From: Thermococcales archaeon 44_46
GTDB lineage: Archaea > Methanobacteriota_B > Thermococci > Thermococcales > Thermococcaceae
Length of the DNA: 14,809 bases
Direction of reading: 5' to 3'
Assembly: GCA_001507935.1 (NCBI GenBank)
Contig: LGET01000014.1
Location: 1 to 14,809, forward strand
The position numbers and the translations under genes were made by a program. This document shows positions 8,295 through 14,707 of this stretch, piece after piece (within the stretch, counting starts at the first letter, position 1; the number at the start of each line of letters is the position of its first letter). The notes below the pieces were generated by a model. That model did no database searches. It had not been told where the DNA came from and was given only the letters and a program-made list of their open reading frames with translations.

Positions 8295-8332
8295 AGTTTT
8301 TAAACCCACTTGCCTTCCCCATTCTAGGTGAT
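8295..8332 (+). promoter_or_regulatory. Promoter and RBS of the hypothetical gene at 8338
   Basis: AGTTTTTAAAC at 8295-8305 is a good TATA box, with a start site expected near 8322-8330. AGGTGAT at 8326-8332 is the ribosome-binding site. The ATG embedded in it at 8331 opens only a five-codon frame ending in TAA, so it is not the gene start. Confidence 0.5.
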
Positions 8333-8337
8333 GCCCT

Positions 8338-8949
8338 TTGAAATTTAAGGGGAAAGCTTTTGGCAATTTGGTTAGAATCGAATTTGAGATACTCAGCCTT
8401 AGCGAGCTTAAGATTGAAGACTTAAAAGATTTTGACATAGAGAACCTAAAAATTGAGCTTAAACCAACTTCTTCTGGGATAAAAATAGTCGGAATATGGG
8501 AAGGTGAGGTAGAAAAAGCTGGTGAGGGCATAAAGAAAGCCCTCGAAGAGAGTTATAAATTGAGAGATAAGATACTAAACAGGATGAAGGCAAAGATTGA
8601 GAGAATAAGGGGAGTCATGAAAAAGCTTGGGTTTACTGAAGAGGTTTTAGGTTATGGAAACCTTATTAAGTTCACAAAAAAGATTGGTGATTACGAAATA
8701 GCAGTTGTTGCTTCCTCTAAAGATGACCTTATTAGGGTGGAAGTTTACGGAAATGACAAGAAGGTAATAGGGCCAGAGATTGAGAACTTCTTTGAAGACG
8801 TAGACGTAGAGGAGCTCGAGGTTTACGGGTTAGATGAGGAAGCACAAGAAGAGAGACTTGTAATAAACCTTGAACTGCCAGAGGAAGAAGTGCCAGAAAC
8901 AAAAATAGTAGAGGCAATAAAATTAATCGAAAGCCTCTTGATGACCTGA
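8338..8949 (+). CDS. Hypothetical protein, TTG start
   Basis: A 203-residue soluble, highly charged protein that I do not recognise. The TTG start is chosen because GGTGA lies six bases before it and the only nearby ATG (8331) is out of frame and stops after five codons. Three parts can be seen. Residues 1-55 are strand-rich with alternating Leu/Ile and Glu/Lys. A long helix of roughly residues 58-97 (EKAGEGIKKALEESYKL and onward) is probably coiled. A strand/helix C-terminal half ends in very acidic stretches such as LELPEEEVPE. It has no signal peptide, membrane segment or metal-binding cluster. Its stop lies immediately next to the stop of the opposite-strand gene, with no spacer base. The duplicated strand-helix pattern could mean a binding or scaffold role, but this is a guess. 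Confidence 0.75.
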   Translation: MKFKGKAFGNLVRIEFEILSLSELKIEDLKDFDIENLKIELKPTSSGIKIVGIWEGEVEKAGEGIKKALEESYKLRDKILNRMKAKIERIRGVMKKLGFTEEVLGYGNLIKFTKKIGDYEIAVVASSKDDLIRVEVYGNDKKVIGPEIENFFEDVDVEELEVYGLDEEAQEERLVINLELPEEEVPETKIVEAIKLIESLLMT

Positions 8950-9405
8950 TTATTTATATTTTGCCTCTAATTGAATTTTCTTTATCTTTGCCATCAAACC
9001 TTTCTTGGGCAACGTGTCTTCCTCCAAAATCTTGCCACTTCTCAGATCTATCTTTGCATAGTAAATCGACTTATCGCCTACTAGTTTTATCACTGCATAT
9101 CCCTTTTCCTTGTAAACGACTATCCTTTCCGTATTGAGGTTCTTTTCATTGAACTTTTCCAGTATATACCTCTTGTAGCTCTCCTCAATCACTATCTCAG
9201 TCAGGAAAACGTCGCTCTTTAGTATTTCCCCAGAACTTCTACCTATCAGAAGCTCTCCCACTCTTTCTTCTCCGACAAATTTAACTTTCCAGTCGTCATT
9301 AAGTTTTATCTCCTTTATGGTTGCAGGTATTCCTTTCTCTTCCAAGAATTTCTCCGCTATCTCCCTTACCACCTCAATTTTCAGCTGTCTATCTAATTCG
9401 TTCAA
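8950..9405 (-). CDS. C-terminal part of the split gene: repeat region fragment
   Basis: From the TTG at 9405 this frame gives 151 residues, but the same frame continues open upstream to 9759 with normal-looking protein, so 9405 is probably not a real start. I see no ribosome-binding site that would support it. It contains two repeat units of helix followed by strands. They end in ELLIGRSSGEILKSD and YAKIDLRSGKILEED, near-copies of each other in layout and similar to units in the upstream part (LEFNLENGEHK). The repeated strand pair with a turn at Ser/Asn-Gly resembles PepSY domains. If the frameshift is real, this part is either not made or made only by rare reinitiation. Confidence 0.55.
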   Translation of the reverse strand: MNELDRQLKIEVVREIAEKFLEEKGIPATIKEIKLNDDWKVKFVGEERVGELLIGRSSGEILKSDVFLTEIVIEESYKRYILEKFNEKNLNTERIVVYKEKGYAVIKLVGDKSIYYAKIDLRSGKILEEDTLPKKGLMAKIKKIQLEAKYK

Positions 9406-9683
9406 GATTTTCCCATCTTTGCTAAGGGATATTCTTAGAATAGATTTGTCATTCTCAAGCTCAGCCTCGTAAGCTTCGTTCTTCTCCAGCTTCCTTATTT
9501 CCCACCCCTTATATTTTTGGAGGATTATCTCTCTGGCTTTCTGAGGACTTATCTCAACGAAATAATCTATTATGTCTCCCGTTTTTCCATCGGCATTTAC
9601 CTTAATCTTCCCGTCAACACTCTCAAGGAGTAGCTCTAGATGGGTTGCATCGTAGAATTTGAAGTCAACAAGCTCAAGCCCCT

Positions 9684-11099
9684 TTATGTCAAAATTCTTT
9701 TCAATAAGGTTCTTAGCAGAATTTGCAATCTGATAAGGATGAAGGAGGTTTGCACTACTTTATGCTCCCCATTTTCCAAGTTGAATTCAAGAACCACGAC
9801 TCCTTTTGGAGTCATCACGTCTACTATTGCCCTATTTTCTTTTTCATCAAAGAATATCACTTCTCCATCAGGATACAGTTTGGTGATTTCAGAGAATATT
9901 GCCTCCCGTTTCATTTTTGACTTTCTTTTCATAATCCTACCACTGTAGACGTGCAAAGCAATCCCAAAAACAAACCGCTTAGTTTGTCCACTTATAATAG
10001 CTACGGAATCTTTTTCCTCTACAGAAATTTCTTCTGGGTTCTCTCCGAGAGATTTTTTGCACTCTTCTCTGGCTATTTCAATGAGCTTTTCCTTTGGAAG
10101 AGGGGTTATGTCTACTTTGATGTCATTCGTTTTAAGATCGACTTCAGCCTTGGCAGAATTTATGCCCACTTTGAGTGTCAATAGAGCTCTATTCGGGACA
10201 TAAACCTTCCTTCTAGAACTTAGATAGATATTCGTTTGGGGAATCTCAAGTCCATCTGCAAGTTTTAATTTGAGAGCTATCACCGCCTCATTTTGAGAAA
10301 TGGGGGATGTTATTTCAACTTCACTAGCTTTTATTGCAGACTCGCTTTCCAAGAGGGCTCTTGATACTTTTCTTTCCAATTCAACGTCTCTGCTTACAAA
10401 AGGGATTACTTCTTCCTTTGACAAAATTACTGCTTTGTCTTTTACCTCCTCTGTGTCTTTTTTAGCAGACCACAGAATTATATAGCCGGTAGAAAGCTCA
10501 ACTACCAGCTCTTCTAGGAAAATGTCCTCTCGTTTGATTTTATACCGAGATTCCATAAGCGACATGACCATTTCAAGAACTTTATTGGGTGAAAACGAGT
10601 ATAACAATGGTGCATCCAAACGTATAGCCTTCAACATGCCCCTTCTTTTGGCCTCTTCTTCTTTCTCCATTTTCTCCTTTTTGAGCCTTTCAACTACCTC
10701 ATGGGGTACTGGAATTTCCTTGTCATTTAGTTCCTTAACAAGCCTCTCCCCATCCCAAGGAATTATTTTTCCCTTGTACTCTCTCCCCAGGAGCACTTTT
10801 GCATCTTTTGTGAATCCACTAACAGAAAGAAAAATCCCTCTATCTGCTTTAGCTTTTATGATGGCCTCTGCAAATTCTTCAACTTCCTTAGAAGATGCTA
10901 ATCCTTTTGTTTTTACCTTTATTGCATACTTCTCAAGTCCAGATATTGGATCCTCACGTAAGGCTATGAAGTCGATTTTCCACTCTTCAGTTCTTACTCT
11001 CTCGGCTTCTTTAAACCCCAAGGATTCAATGAGTCCTTGAACGATACGAATTATATCCTCATCAGAGGCAAAGTTCAATATTTCCAACGTCCATTCCAT
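9684..11099 (-). CDS. N-terminal part of the split gene: Mrr-like domain protein
   Basis: As it stands this frame encodes 471 residues, of which the last ~20 are out-of-frame nonsense. Residues ~10-135 match the Mrr/type IV restriction endonuclease-like fold: an amphipathic helix (DIIRIVQGLIESLGF), Asp43 in WKIDFIAL, a strand YAIKVKTKG, then EVEEFAEAI, GIFLSVSGFT and IIPWDGERLV. In active members the strand reads Gln/Glu-x-Lys. Here it is Lys61-x-Lys63, so nuclease activity is doubtful and a DNA-binding or lost function is possible. A charged helix (EKMEKEEEAKRR) joins it to repeats of one helix plus strands ending in patterns like Asp-Leu-x-(S/T/N)-(G/N)-x-Ile. These look like PepSY-type units. 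ATG 11099 has a weak GTGAT a few bases upstream. The gene diverges from pgk. No methylase or other restriction gene is nearby. Confidence 0.75.
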   Translation of the reverse strand: MEWTLEILNFASDEDIIRIVQGLIESLGFKEAERVRTEEWKIDFIALREDPISGLEKYAIKVKTKGLASSKEVEEFAEAIIKAKADRGIFLSVSGFTKDAKVLLGREYKGKIIPWDGERLVKELNDKEIPVPHEVVERLKKEKMEKEEEAKRRGMLKAIRLDAPLLYSFSPNKVLEMVMSLMESRYKIKREDIFLEELVVELSTGYIILWSAKKDTEEVKDKAVILSKEEVIPFVSRDVELERKVSRALLESESAIKASEVEITSPISQNEAVIALKLKLADGLEIPQTNIYLSSRRKVYVPNRALLTLKVGINSAKAEVDLKTNDIKVDITPLPKEKLIEIAREECKKSLGENPEEISVEEKDSVAIISGQTKRFVFGIALHVYSGRIMKRKSKMKREAIFSEITKLYPDGEVIFFDEKENRAIVDVMTPKGVVVLEFNLENGEHKVVQTSFILIRLQILLRTLLKRILT

Positions 11100-11102
11100 A
11101 GT

Positions 11103-11143
11103 ATCACGCTCACATAATAAAATAGGGATTTTTCATATAAATT
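11103..11143 (-). promoter_or_regulatory. Promoter of the Mrr-like gene
   Basis: Read on the - strand, AATTTATATG (11143-11134) is a good TATA box about 35 bases before ATG 11099. GTGAGC and GTGAT (11113-11103) lie just upstream of the start. The promoter is divergent from that of pgk within a 127-base gap. Confidence 0.5.
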
Positions 11144-11161
11144 AGTTTTGCATAATACGCC

Positions 11162-11178
11162 TATCACCATTGGTGTTT
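11162..11178 (+). promoter_or_regulatory. Thermococcales glycolytic motif-like operator before pgk
   Basis: TATCAC-N5-GTGTTT, with the exact inner palindrome CACCA-T-TGGTG (11165-11175). The known motif in this order is TATCAC-N5-GTGATA, bound by the TrmB-family regulator Tgr/TrmBL1. Here the left half is perfect and the right half keeps GTG. It lies upstream of the TATA box, the arrangement described for gluconeogenic genes that the regulator activates when sugar is absent. Confidence 0.6.
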
Positions 11179-11186
11179 AAAATAAT

Positions 11187-11223
11187 CTTTTAACCATTTC
11201 TCATTTACATTCTCTCAGGTGAG
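11187..11223 (+). promoter_or_regulatory. TATA box and RBS of pgk
   Basis: CTTTTAAC at 11187-11194 lies nine bases after the glycolytic-motif-like dyad and fits a TATA box for a start near 11215. AGGTGAG at 11217-11223 is the ribosome-binding site, three bases before ATG 11227. An alternative TATA, TTTAAAATA at 11176-11184, overlaps the dyad. Confidence 0.5.
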
Positions 11224-11226
11224 AAA

Positions 11227-12441
11227 ATGTTTAAGCTGACAGAATTTAACTATCACGGGAAAACAGTCTTTTTTAGGGCGGATTTAAATTCACCTGTCAA
11301 AAATGGAAAGATAATCAGCGATGCCCGATTTAGGGCTGTTTTACCCACCGTAAGGTACCTACTCGAACACAATGCAAAGGTTGTTGTTGGAACTCATCAG
11401 AGCAAGCCCTATGAAGAAGACTACCTAACCACGGAACAGCATGCCGAAATACTAAGCTCCCTGCTAGGTATTGAAGTGAAATATGTGGAAGATGTCTTTG
11501 GAAAATGTGCAAGGGAAGCGATAGCCTCTTTAAAACCCGGTGAAATACTTATGTTGGAGAACCTCAGATTTGCGGCAGAGGAAACCAAACAAGCTCCCTT
11601 AGAAAAGTGTGAGAATACGTATTTCGTTAGGAAGCTTAGCCCCCTGATAGATTACGTAGTTACAGACGCATTCGCCGCAGCTCATCGATCACAGCCGTCT
11701 TTGGTCGGCTTTGCAAGGTTAAAACCAATGATACCCGGATTTTTAATGGAGAGAGAACTAAAAGCATTGAATAAGGCATATGAAAGCGAGGAAAAACCCA
11801 AAATCTATGTATTAGGTGGAGCAAAAGTTGAGGACTCACTTAGAGTTGCAGAGAATGTTTTGAGGAACGGAAAAGCCGACTTGATTTTAACAGGCGGTTT
11901 GGTCGGCCAAATCTTCACTCTGGCAAAGGGGTTTGATCTTGGGGATGCGAACATAAGCTTTCTTGAGAAAAAAGGATTAATAAAACTCGTAGATTGGGCG
12001 GAAAAGATACTGAATGAGTTTTATCCTTACGTAAGAACTCCAGTAGATTTTGCAGTTGAATACAAAGGTGAGAGAGTCGAAATAGATCTGTTGAGCGATA
12101 AAAAATGGATTTTTGACGAGAGACCGATCATGGACATAGGAAGCAGAACAATAGAAAAGTATCGAGAAATACTTCAGGAGGCTGCTATAATAGTTGCAAA
12201 CGGTCCTATGGGGGTCTTTGAGATAGAAGAGTTTGCAAAGGGCACTGTGGAGGTCTTTAAGGCCATAGGAGAGAGTGAGGCATTCTCAGTTGTTGGTGGG
12301 GGACATTCAATAGCAAGCATATACAAGTACAACATAAAGGGAATCTCCCATATAAGCACGGGCGGTGGAGCAATGTTAGCCTTTTTTGCTGGAGAAAAAC
12401 TTCCTCTTGTTGAGGCACTTAAAATAAGCTATGAAAAATAG
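11227..12441 (+). CDS. pgk: Phosphoglycerate kinase
   Basis: A 404-residue cytoplasmic enzyme interconverting 1,3-bisphosphoglycerate plus ADP and 3-phosphoglycerate plus ATP. Family landmarks run in order. The N-terminal substrate domain has FFRADLNSPV (Arg17, Asp19, Asn21), SDARFRAVLPT and GTHQSKP (the archaeal form of the bacterial HLGRP segment), then LENLRF and DAFAAAHRSQPSLVGF. The nucleotide domain has LGGAKVEDSL, ANGPMGVFE and VGGGHSIA, with a final Gly-rich STGGGAM. Length fits archaeal enzymes. In Thermococcales, sugar breakdown largely bypasses this step through ferredoxin-dependent glyceraldehyde-3-phosphate oxidation, so the enzyme serves mainly gluconeogenesis. The operator-like dyad upstream fits that. 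ATG 11227 has AGGTGAG before it. The gene stands alone, facing the exporter operon. Confidence 0.96.
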   Translation: MFKLTEFNYHGKTVFFRADLNSPVKNGKIISDARFRAVLPTVRYLLEHNAKVVVGTHQSKPYEEDYLTTEQHAEILSSLLGIEVKYVEDVFGKCAREAIASLKPGEILMLENLRFAAEETKQAPLEKCENTYFVRKLSPLIDYVVTDAFAAAHRSQPSLVGFARLKPMIPGFLMERELKALNKAYESEEKPKIYVLGGAKVEDSLRVAENVLRNGKADLILTGGLVGQIFTLAKGFDLGDANISFLEKKGLIKLVDWAEKILNEFYPYVRTPVDFAVEYKGERVEIDLLSDKKWIFDERPIMDIGSRTIEKYREILQEAAIIVANGPMGVFEIEEFAKGTVEVFKAIGESEAFSVVGGGHSIASIYKYNIKGISHISTGGGAMLAFFAGEKLPLVEALKISYEK

Positions 12442-12475
12442 GAAAAAGCTAAAATCAACCTATTGTAGCTTTTTC
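12442..12475. terminator. Inverted repeat, possible two-way terminator
   Basis: GAAAAAGCTA (12442-12451) and TAGCTTTTTC (12466-12475) form a perfect 10-bp inverted repeat with a 14-base loop. The structure sits across the junction of pgk (stop 12441) and the convergent exporter permease (stop 12455-12457). Each strand ends in a run of five T, so it could stop transcription from both sides. Its second arm lies inside the permease coding end. Confidence 0.5.
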
Positions 12476-13225
12476 AAATTCAATCATGGCTACTCCCACA
12501 AGGAAAAGAGCCAGCAACGCCAGTACTCCAACGTCAGTTGTTAGGGCAAATTTTGTTACGTTTTCTCCAACAAGGAAATGTCTTGCTCCATCAACTGCGT
12601 AGGTTAAGGGGTTGATGTAAGCTAAGGCTCTCATCCATGAGGGCATTGTGTCTATTGGGTACATTGCACCACTGAGAAAGATTAAAGGCAGCATGAGGAC
12701 CATCATCACCATCTGAAAGCCCTCCATGCTCTCCATCTTCAAGGCTAAGCTAACTCCGAATCCTGAAAATGCAACCGCGAGGAGAAATCCAACCCCCAAA
12801 GCCGGCAAGATACCACTAATTTTAAGGTTCTCCGCTAAGAGGAACGTCAAGAGGAGAATTATCGTCCCCTGTGTCAAGGTCACCAATGAATCGCCAAGGA
12901 TTCTGCCCAGTATCCCTTCCTTTCTGGAAGCCGGAGCTACCAAAACTTCCTTGAGAAAGCCAAACTGCTTGTCCCATATGACGCTGACTCCACCTATAAA
13001 GCTCTGATTGAAGATCGTCATTGCAAATATACCTGGAGCGAGAAACGTTAGGTAGTCAACGCCTCCAAATATTGCCCTAGCCATTGGATTGTCGAAAACC
13101 TTACTCCATCCAAGCCCGAAGAACACGAGCCATATTAATGGGTTAACTATCATTCCCACAACTCTTGAGCGTGCCCGTGTAAATCGCTTGATCTGTCTGT
13201 ATGCCATTGTTGTTAAAGCCCTCAT
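12455..13225 (-). CDS. ABC-2 type exporter permease (DrrB-like)
   Basis: A 256-residue membrane protein forming the pore of an ABC exporter. It has about six hydrophobic segments: one near residues 25-40 (MIVNPLIWLVFFGLGW), one near 58-80, one near 108-130, one near 137-160, one with LPLIFLSGAMYPI, and one at the C-terminus (VGVLALLALFLVGVAMI). The ABC-2 signature region is clear: a membrane segment followed by MYPIDTMPSWMRALAYINPLTYAVDG. ATG 13225 is preceded by GAGGAGGTGA, which is the very end of the upstream ATPase gene. The gap is five bases, so translation is coupled. Transported compound unknown; relatives export drugs, lipids or polysaccharide. Confidence 0.9.
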   Translation of the reverse strand: MRALTTMAYRQIKRFTRARSRVVGMIVNPLIWLVFFGLGWSKVFDNPMARAIFGGVDYLTFLAPGIFAMTIFNQSFIGGVSVIWDKQFGFLKEVLVAPASRKEGILGRILGDSLVTLTQGTIILLLTFLLAENLKISGILPALGVGFLLAVAFSGFGVSLALKMESMEGFQMVMMVLMLPLIFLSGAMYPIDTMPSWMRALAYINPLTYAVDGARHFLVGENVTKFALTTDVGVLALLALFLVGVAMIEFEKATIG

Positions 13226-13230
13226 TTACT

Positions 13231-14211
13231 TCACCTCCTCATTCTCATCCTTATCATTGATGCCAAAGTATTTGTCTCCTCTTCATCCCTAATCTCCCTC
13301 CCCGTTAGGTACAGAAAGACGTCGTTAAGCGTTGGTCTGTGGTAAGTTACCTCGACAATTTTCACATTTCGCTCCTTAGCAAGATCAAATATCTTAGGCA
13401 AAGCTTCTGCGGCGTTTACAACTTCAAGTCTAACCCTTCCATCCGATAAAAGTTTGCATCCTCTAATGAATTCAGCCTTGAGACATTTGAGGTCTTCTGG
13501 AGCCTCAAGTTTGAGATATATAACATCATTACCGACAAGCTTTTTGAGCTCCTCTGCTGTTCCTTCAGCAATTATCTTGCCATGATCCATAATCGCTATC
13601 CTATCCGCTAACTGCTCCGCTTCATCCATATAATGGGTGGTTAGGAAGATCGTCATGTTATGCTCTTCCTTCATGGATTTGATGTACTCCCAGATGTGGG
13701 CTCTTGTTTGAGGGTCAAGCCCTATTGTCGGCTCATCCAAAAATAACACTTCAGGCTCGTGAAGAAGAGCCCTTGCAATTTCAAGTCTTCTCTGCATACC
13801 ACCTGAGAAATATTTTACAGGCTTATTTCTAAACTCCCAAAGCTCCACAAACTTCAAAAGCTCCTCTATTTTGTTTTTAAGCTCATTCCCTCCCAATCCA
13901 TATATCCTTCCGTGAATATACATGTTTTCATAAGCAGTCAGCTCCCTATCAAGGCTTGGATCTTGAAACACTATTCCTATCCTCTTTCTCACTTCCATTG
14001 GTTCCTTAACCACGTCATGTCCAGCTACAATGGCCTTTCCCGAGGTCAATTTTAGGAGAGTAGTTAGAACATGAACCGTAGTTGTTTTACCCGCACCATT
14101 CGGCCCCAAAAAGGCAAATATTTCTCCTCTCTTAACCTTAAAGGAAATCCCCTTTACAGCCTCAAAGTCACCATATTTCTTGACGAGATTCTCAACTTCA
14201 ATGGCATACAT
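13231..14211 (-). CDS. ABC exporter ATP-binding protein (DrrA-like)
   Basis: A 326-residue cytoplasmic ATPase for the ABC-2 permease that follows. ATG 14211 is preferred over the GTG at 14220 because GGAGGTGAG (14217-14225) then sits six bases upstream; with the GTG it would overlap the start. Motifs are Walker A GPNGAGKTT (residues 36-44), Q-loop VFQDPSLD, signature FSGGMQRRLEIARAL (Phe replaces the usual Leu), Walker B VLFLDEPTIGLD, and switch His in TTHYMDEAEQ. A C-terminal ~90-residue extension with HRPTLNDVFLYLTGRE is the DUF4162-type tail of drug/daunorubicin-type exporters. The PadR gene ends one base before this start, and the permease starts five bases after its stop. Confidence 0.92.
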   Translation of the reverse strand: MYAIEVENLVKKYGDFEAVKGISFKVKRGEIFAFLGPNGAGKTTTVHVLTTLLKLTSGKAIVAGHDVVKEPMEVRKRIGIVFQDPSLDRELTAYENMYIHGRIYGLGGNELKNKIEELLKFVELWEFRNKPVKYFSGGMQRRLEIARALLHEPEVLFLDEPTIGLDPQTRAHIWEYIKSMKEEHNMTIFLTTHYMDEAEQLADRIAIMDHGKIIAEGTAEELKKLVGNDVIYLKLEAPEDLKCLKAEFIRGCKLLSDGRVRLEVVNAAEALPKIFDLAKERNVKIVEVTYHRPTLNDVFLYLTGREIRDEEETNTLASMIRMRMRR

Positions 14212-14212
14212 T

Positions 14213-14668
14213 CTACTCACCTCCGAGAAGTATCAGCTTTATTCTCTTCGTAAAATTCTCAATTTCTTCCGAGATTTCAGCCTTTTGAGACTCCGAAAGT
14301 GAGGGCAAAACTTCCATAATTTCTCTTATTGTTTTAAACAACTTCCTGCCTCCAAGTCTAGAAAATTCTTTAAAACGATTAACCTTCTCAAGAGCCTCCC
14401 TCAGCTCATTTTGATGCTCTTGAAGATAACTCCTTCCCTTCTCCGTAATCCTATAGAGTTTTTTCTCTCTTTTTTCTGTCTCAACAACCTCAATAAGCTT
14501 GTTTTTCTTTAAATTAGCCAGCAAAGGATAAATTGCTCCAGCACTTGGGCTCGGTATTTCGTATCTTTTCTCAAGCTCCGCCATTATACCATAGCCGTGT
14601 AGAGGCTTCTCCTCAAGCAAATGAAGGATAAGAAGCTTCAAATATCCCCTATATTTTGGCCTTTCCAT
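14213..14668 (-). CDS. PadR family transcriptional regulator
   Basis: A 151-residue winged-helix DNA-binding protein, first gene of the exporter operon. The PadR fold is clear: LKLLILHLLEEKPLHGYGI (helices 1-2), SPSAGAIYPLLANLKKNKLIE (recognition helix), and KLYRITEKGRSYLQEH (wing and helix). A C-terminal helical half of about 75 residues serves dimerisation. ATG 14668 has GGTGAT (14677-14672) three bases before it. Its stop TAG is one base before the ATPase ATG, and the last codons encode the ATPase ribosome-binding site. PadR proteins typically repress their own exporter operon until a toxic ligand binds. The dyad in its promoter supports this. Confidence 0.92.
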   Translation of the reverse strand: MERPKYRGYLKLLILHLLEEKPLHGYGIMAELEKRYEIPSPSAGAIYPLLANLKKNKLIEVVETEKREKKLYRITEKGRSYLQEHQNELREALEKVNRFKEFSRLGGRKLFKTIREIMEVLPSLSESQKAEISEEIENFTKRIKLILLGGE

Positions 14669-14678
14669 TATATCACCA

Positions 14679-14707
14679 GATATATCAAAAGATATATCTT
14701 TATAAAC
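14679..14707 (-). promoter_or_regulatory. PadR operon promoter with paired-palindrome operator
   Basis: On the - strand, GTTTATAAA (14707-14699) is the TATA box. Directly after it come GATATATC, TTTT, GATATATC (14698-14679). Each octamer is itself a palindrome and the pair is symmetric as a whole. The site fills the space between TATA box and expected start (~14680), so a bound dimer pair would block transcription. Autoregulation by PadR is inferred. Confidence 0.65.

Larger units (their letters stand above)
8950..11099 (-). pseudogene. Mrr-like domain plus repeat protein, split by one frameshift
   Basis: The two - strand open frames here are one gene broken by a single frame change. The first frame (from ATG 11099) is coherent to about codon 449 (base 9756) and then reads an unnatural Leu/Ile/Arg-rich tail to a TAA at 9684. 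The frame shifted by -1 is open from AGT 9759 down to TAA 8950 (269 codons). It opens, a few codons in, with convincing protein (QIANSAKNLIEKNFDIKGLE) and has no ATG or good start until a TTG at 9405. Repaired, the product is about 716 residues: an Mrr-like N-terminal domain, a charged helical linker, and a series of repeats up to the C-terminus. No classical slippery heptamer is seen at the joint, so a lost base, real or a sequencing error, is likelier than programmed frameshifting. The promoter and start are intact. Confidence 0.75.

Noticed and set aside
9740..9765. Programmed -1 frameshift site
   Set aside because: The reading is GTG CAA ACC TCC TTC in the upstream frame; no X-XXY-YYZ heptamer or strong downstream stem was found, so a lost base is simpler.
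10522..11040. 172-codon open frame on the + strand
   Set aside because: It lies wholly antisense to the Mrr-like gene, is Ser/Phe/Leu-rich as expected for a mirror frame, and has no ribosome-binding site or promoter.
8950..11099. Active type IV restriction system
   Set aside because: No methylase, specificity or partner gene is nearby. The catalytic Gln/Glu is replaced by Lys and the gene is frameshifted.
14209..14225. GTG 14220 as start of the exporter ATPase
   Set aside because: The strong GGAGGTGAG would overlap the GTG; ATG 14211 has the normal spacing and begins directly at the conserved first strand.
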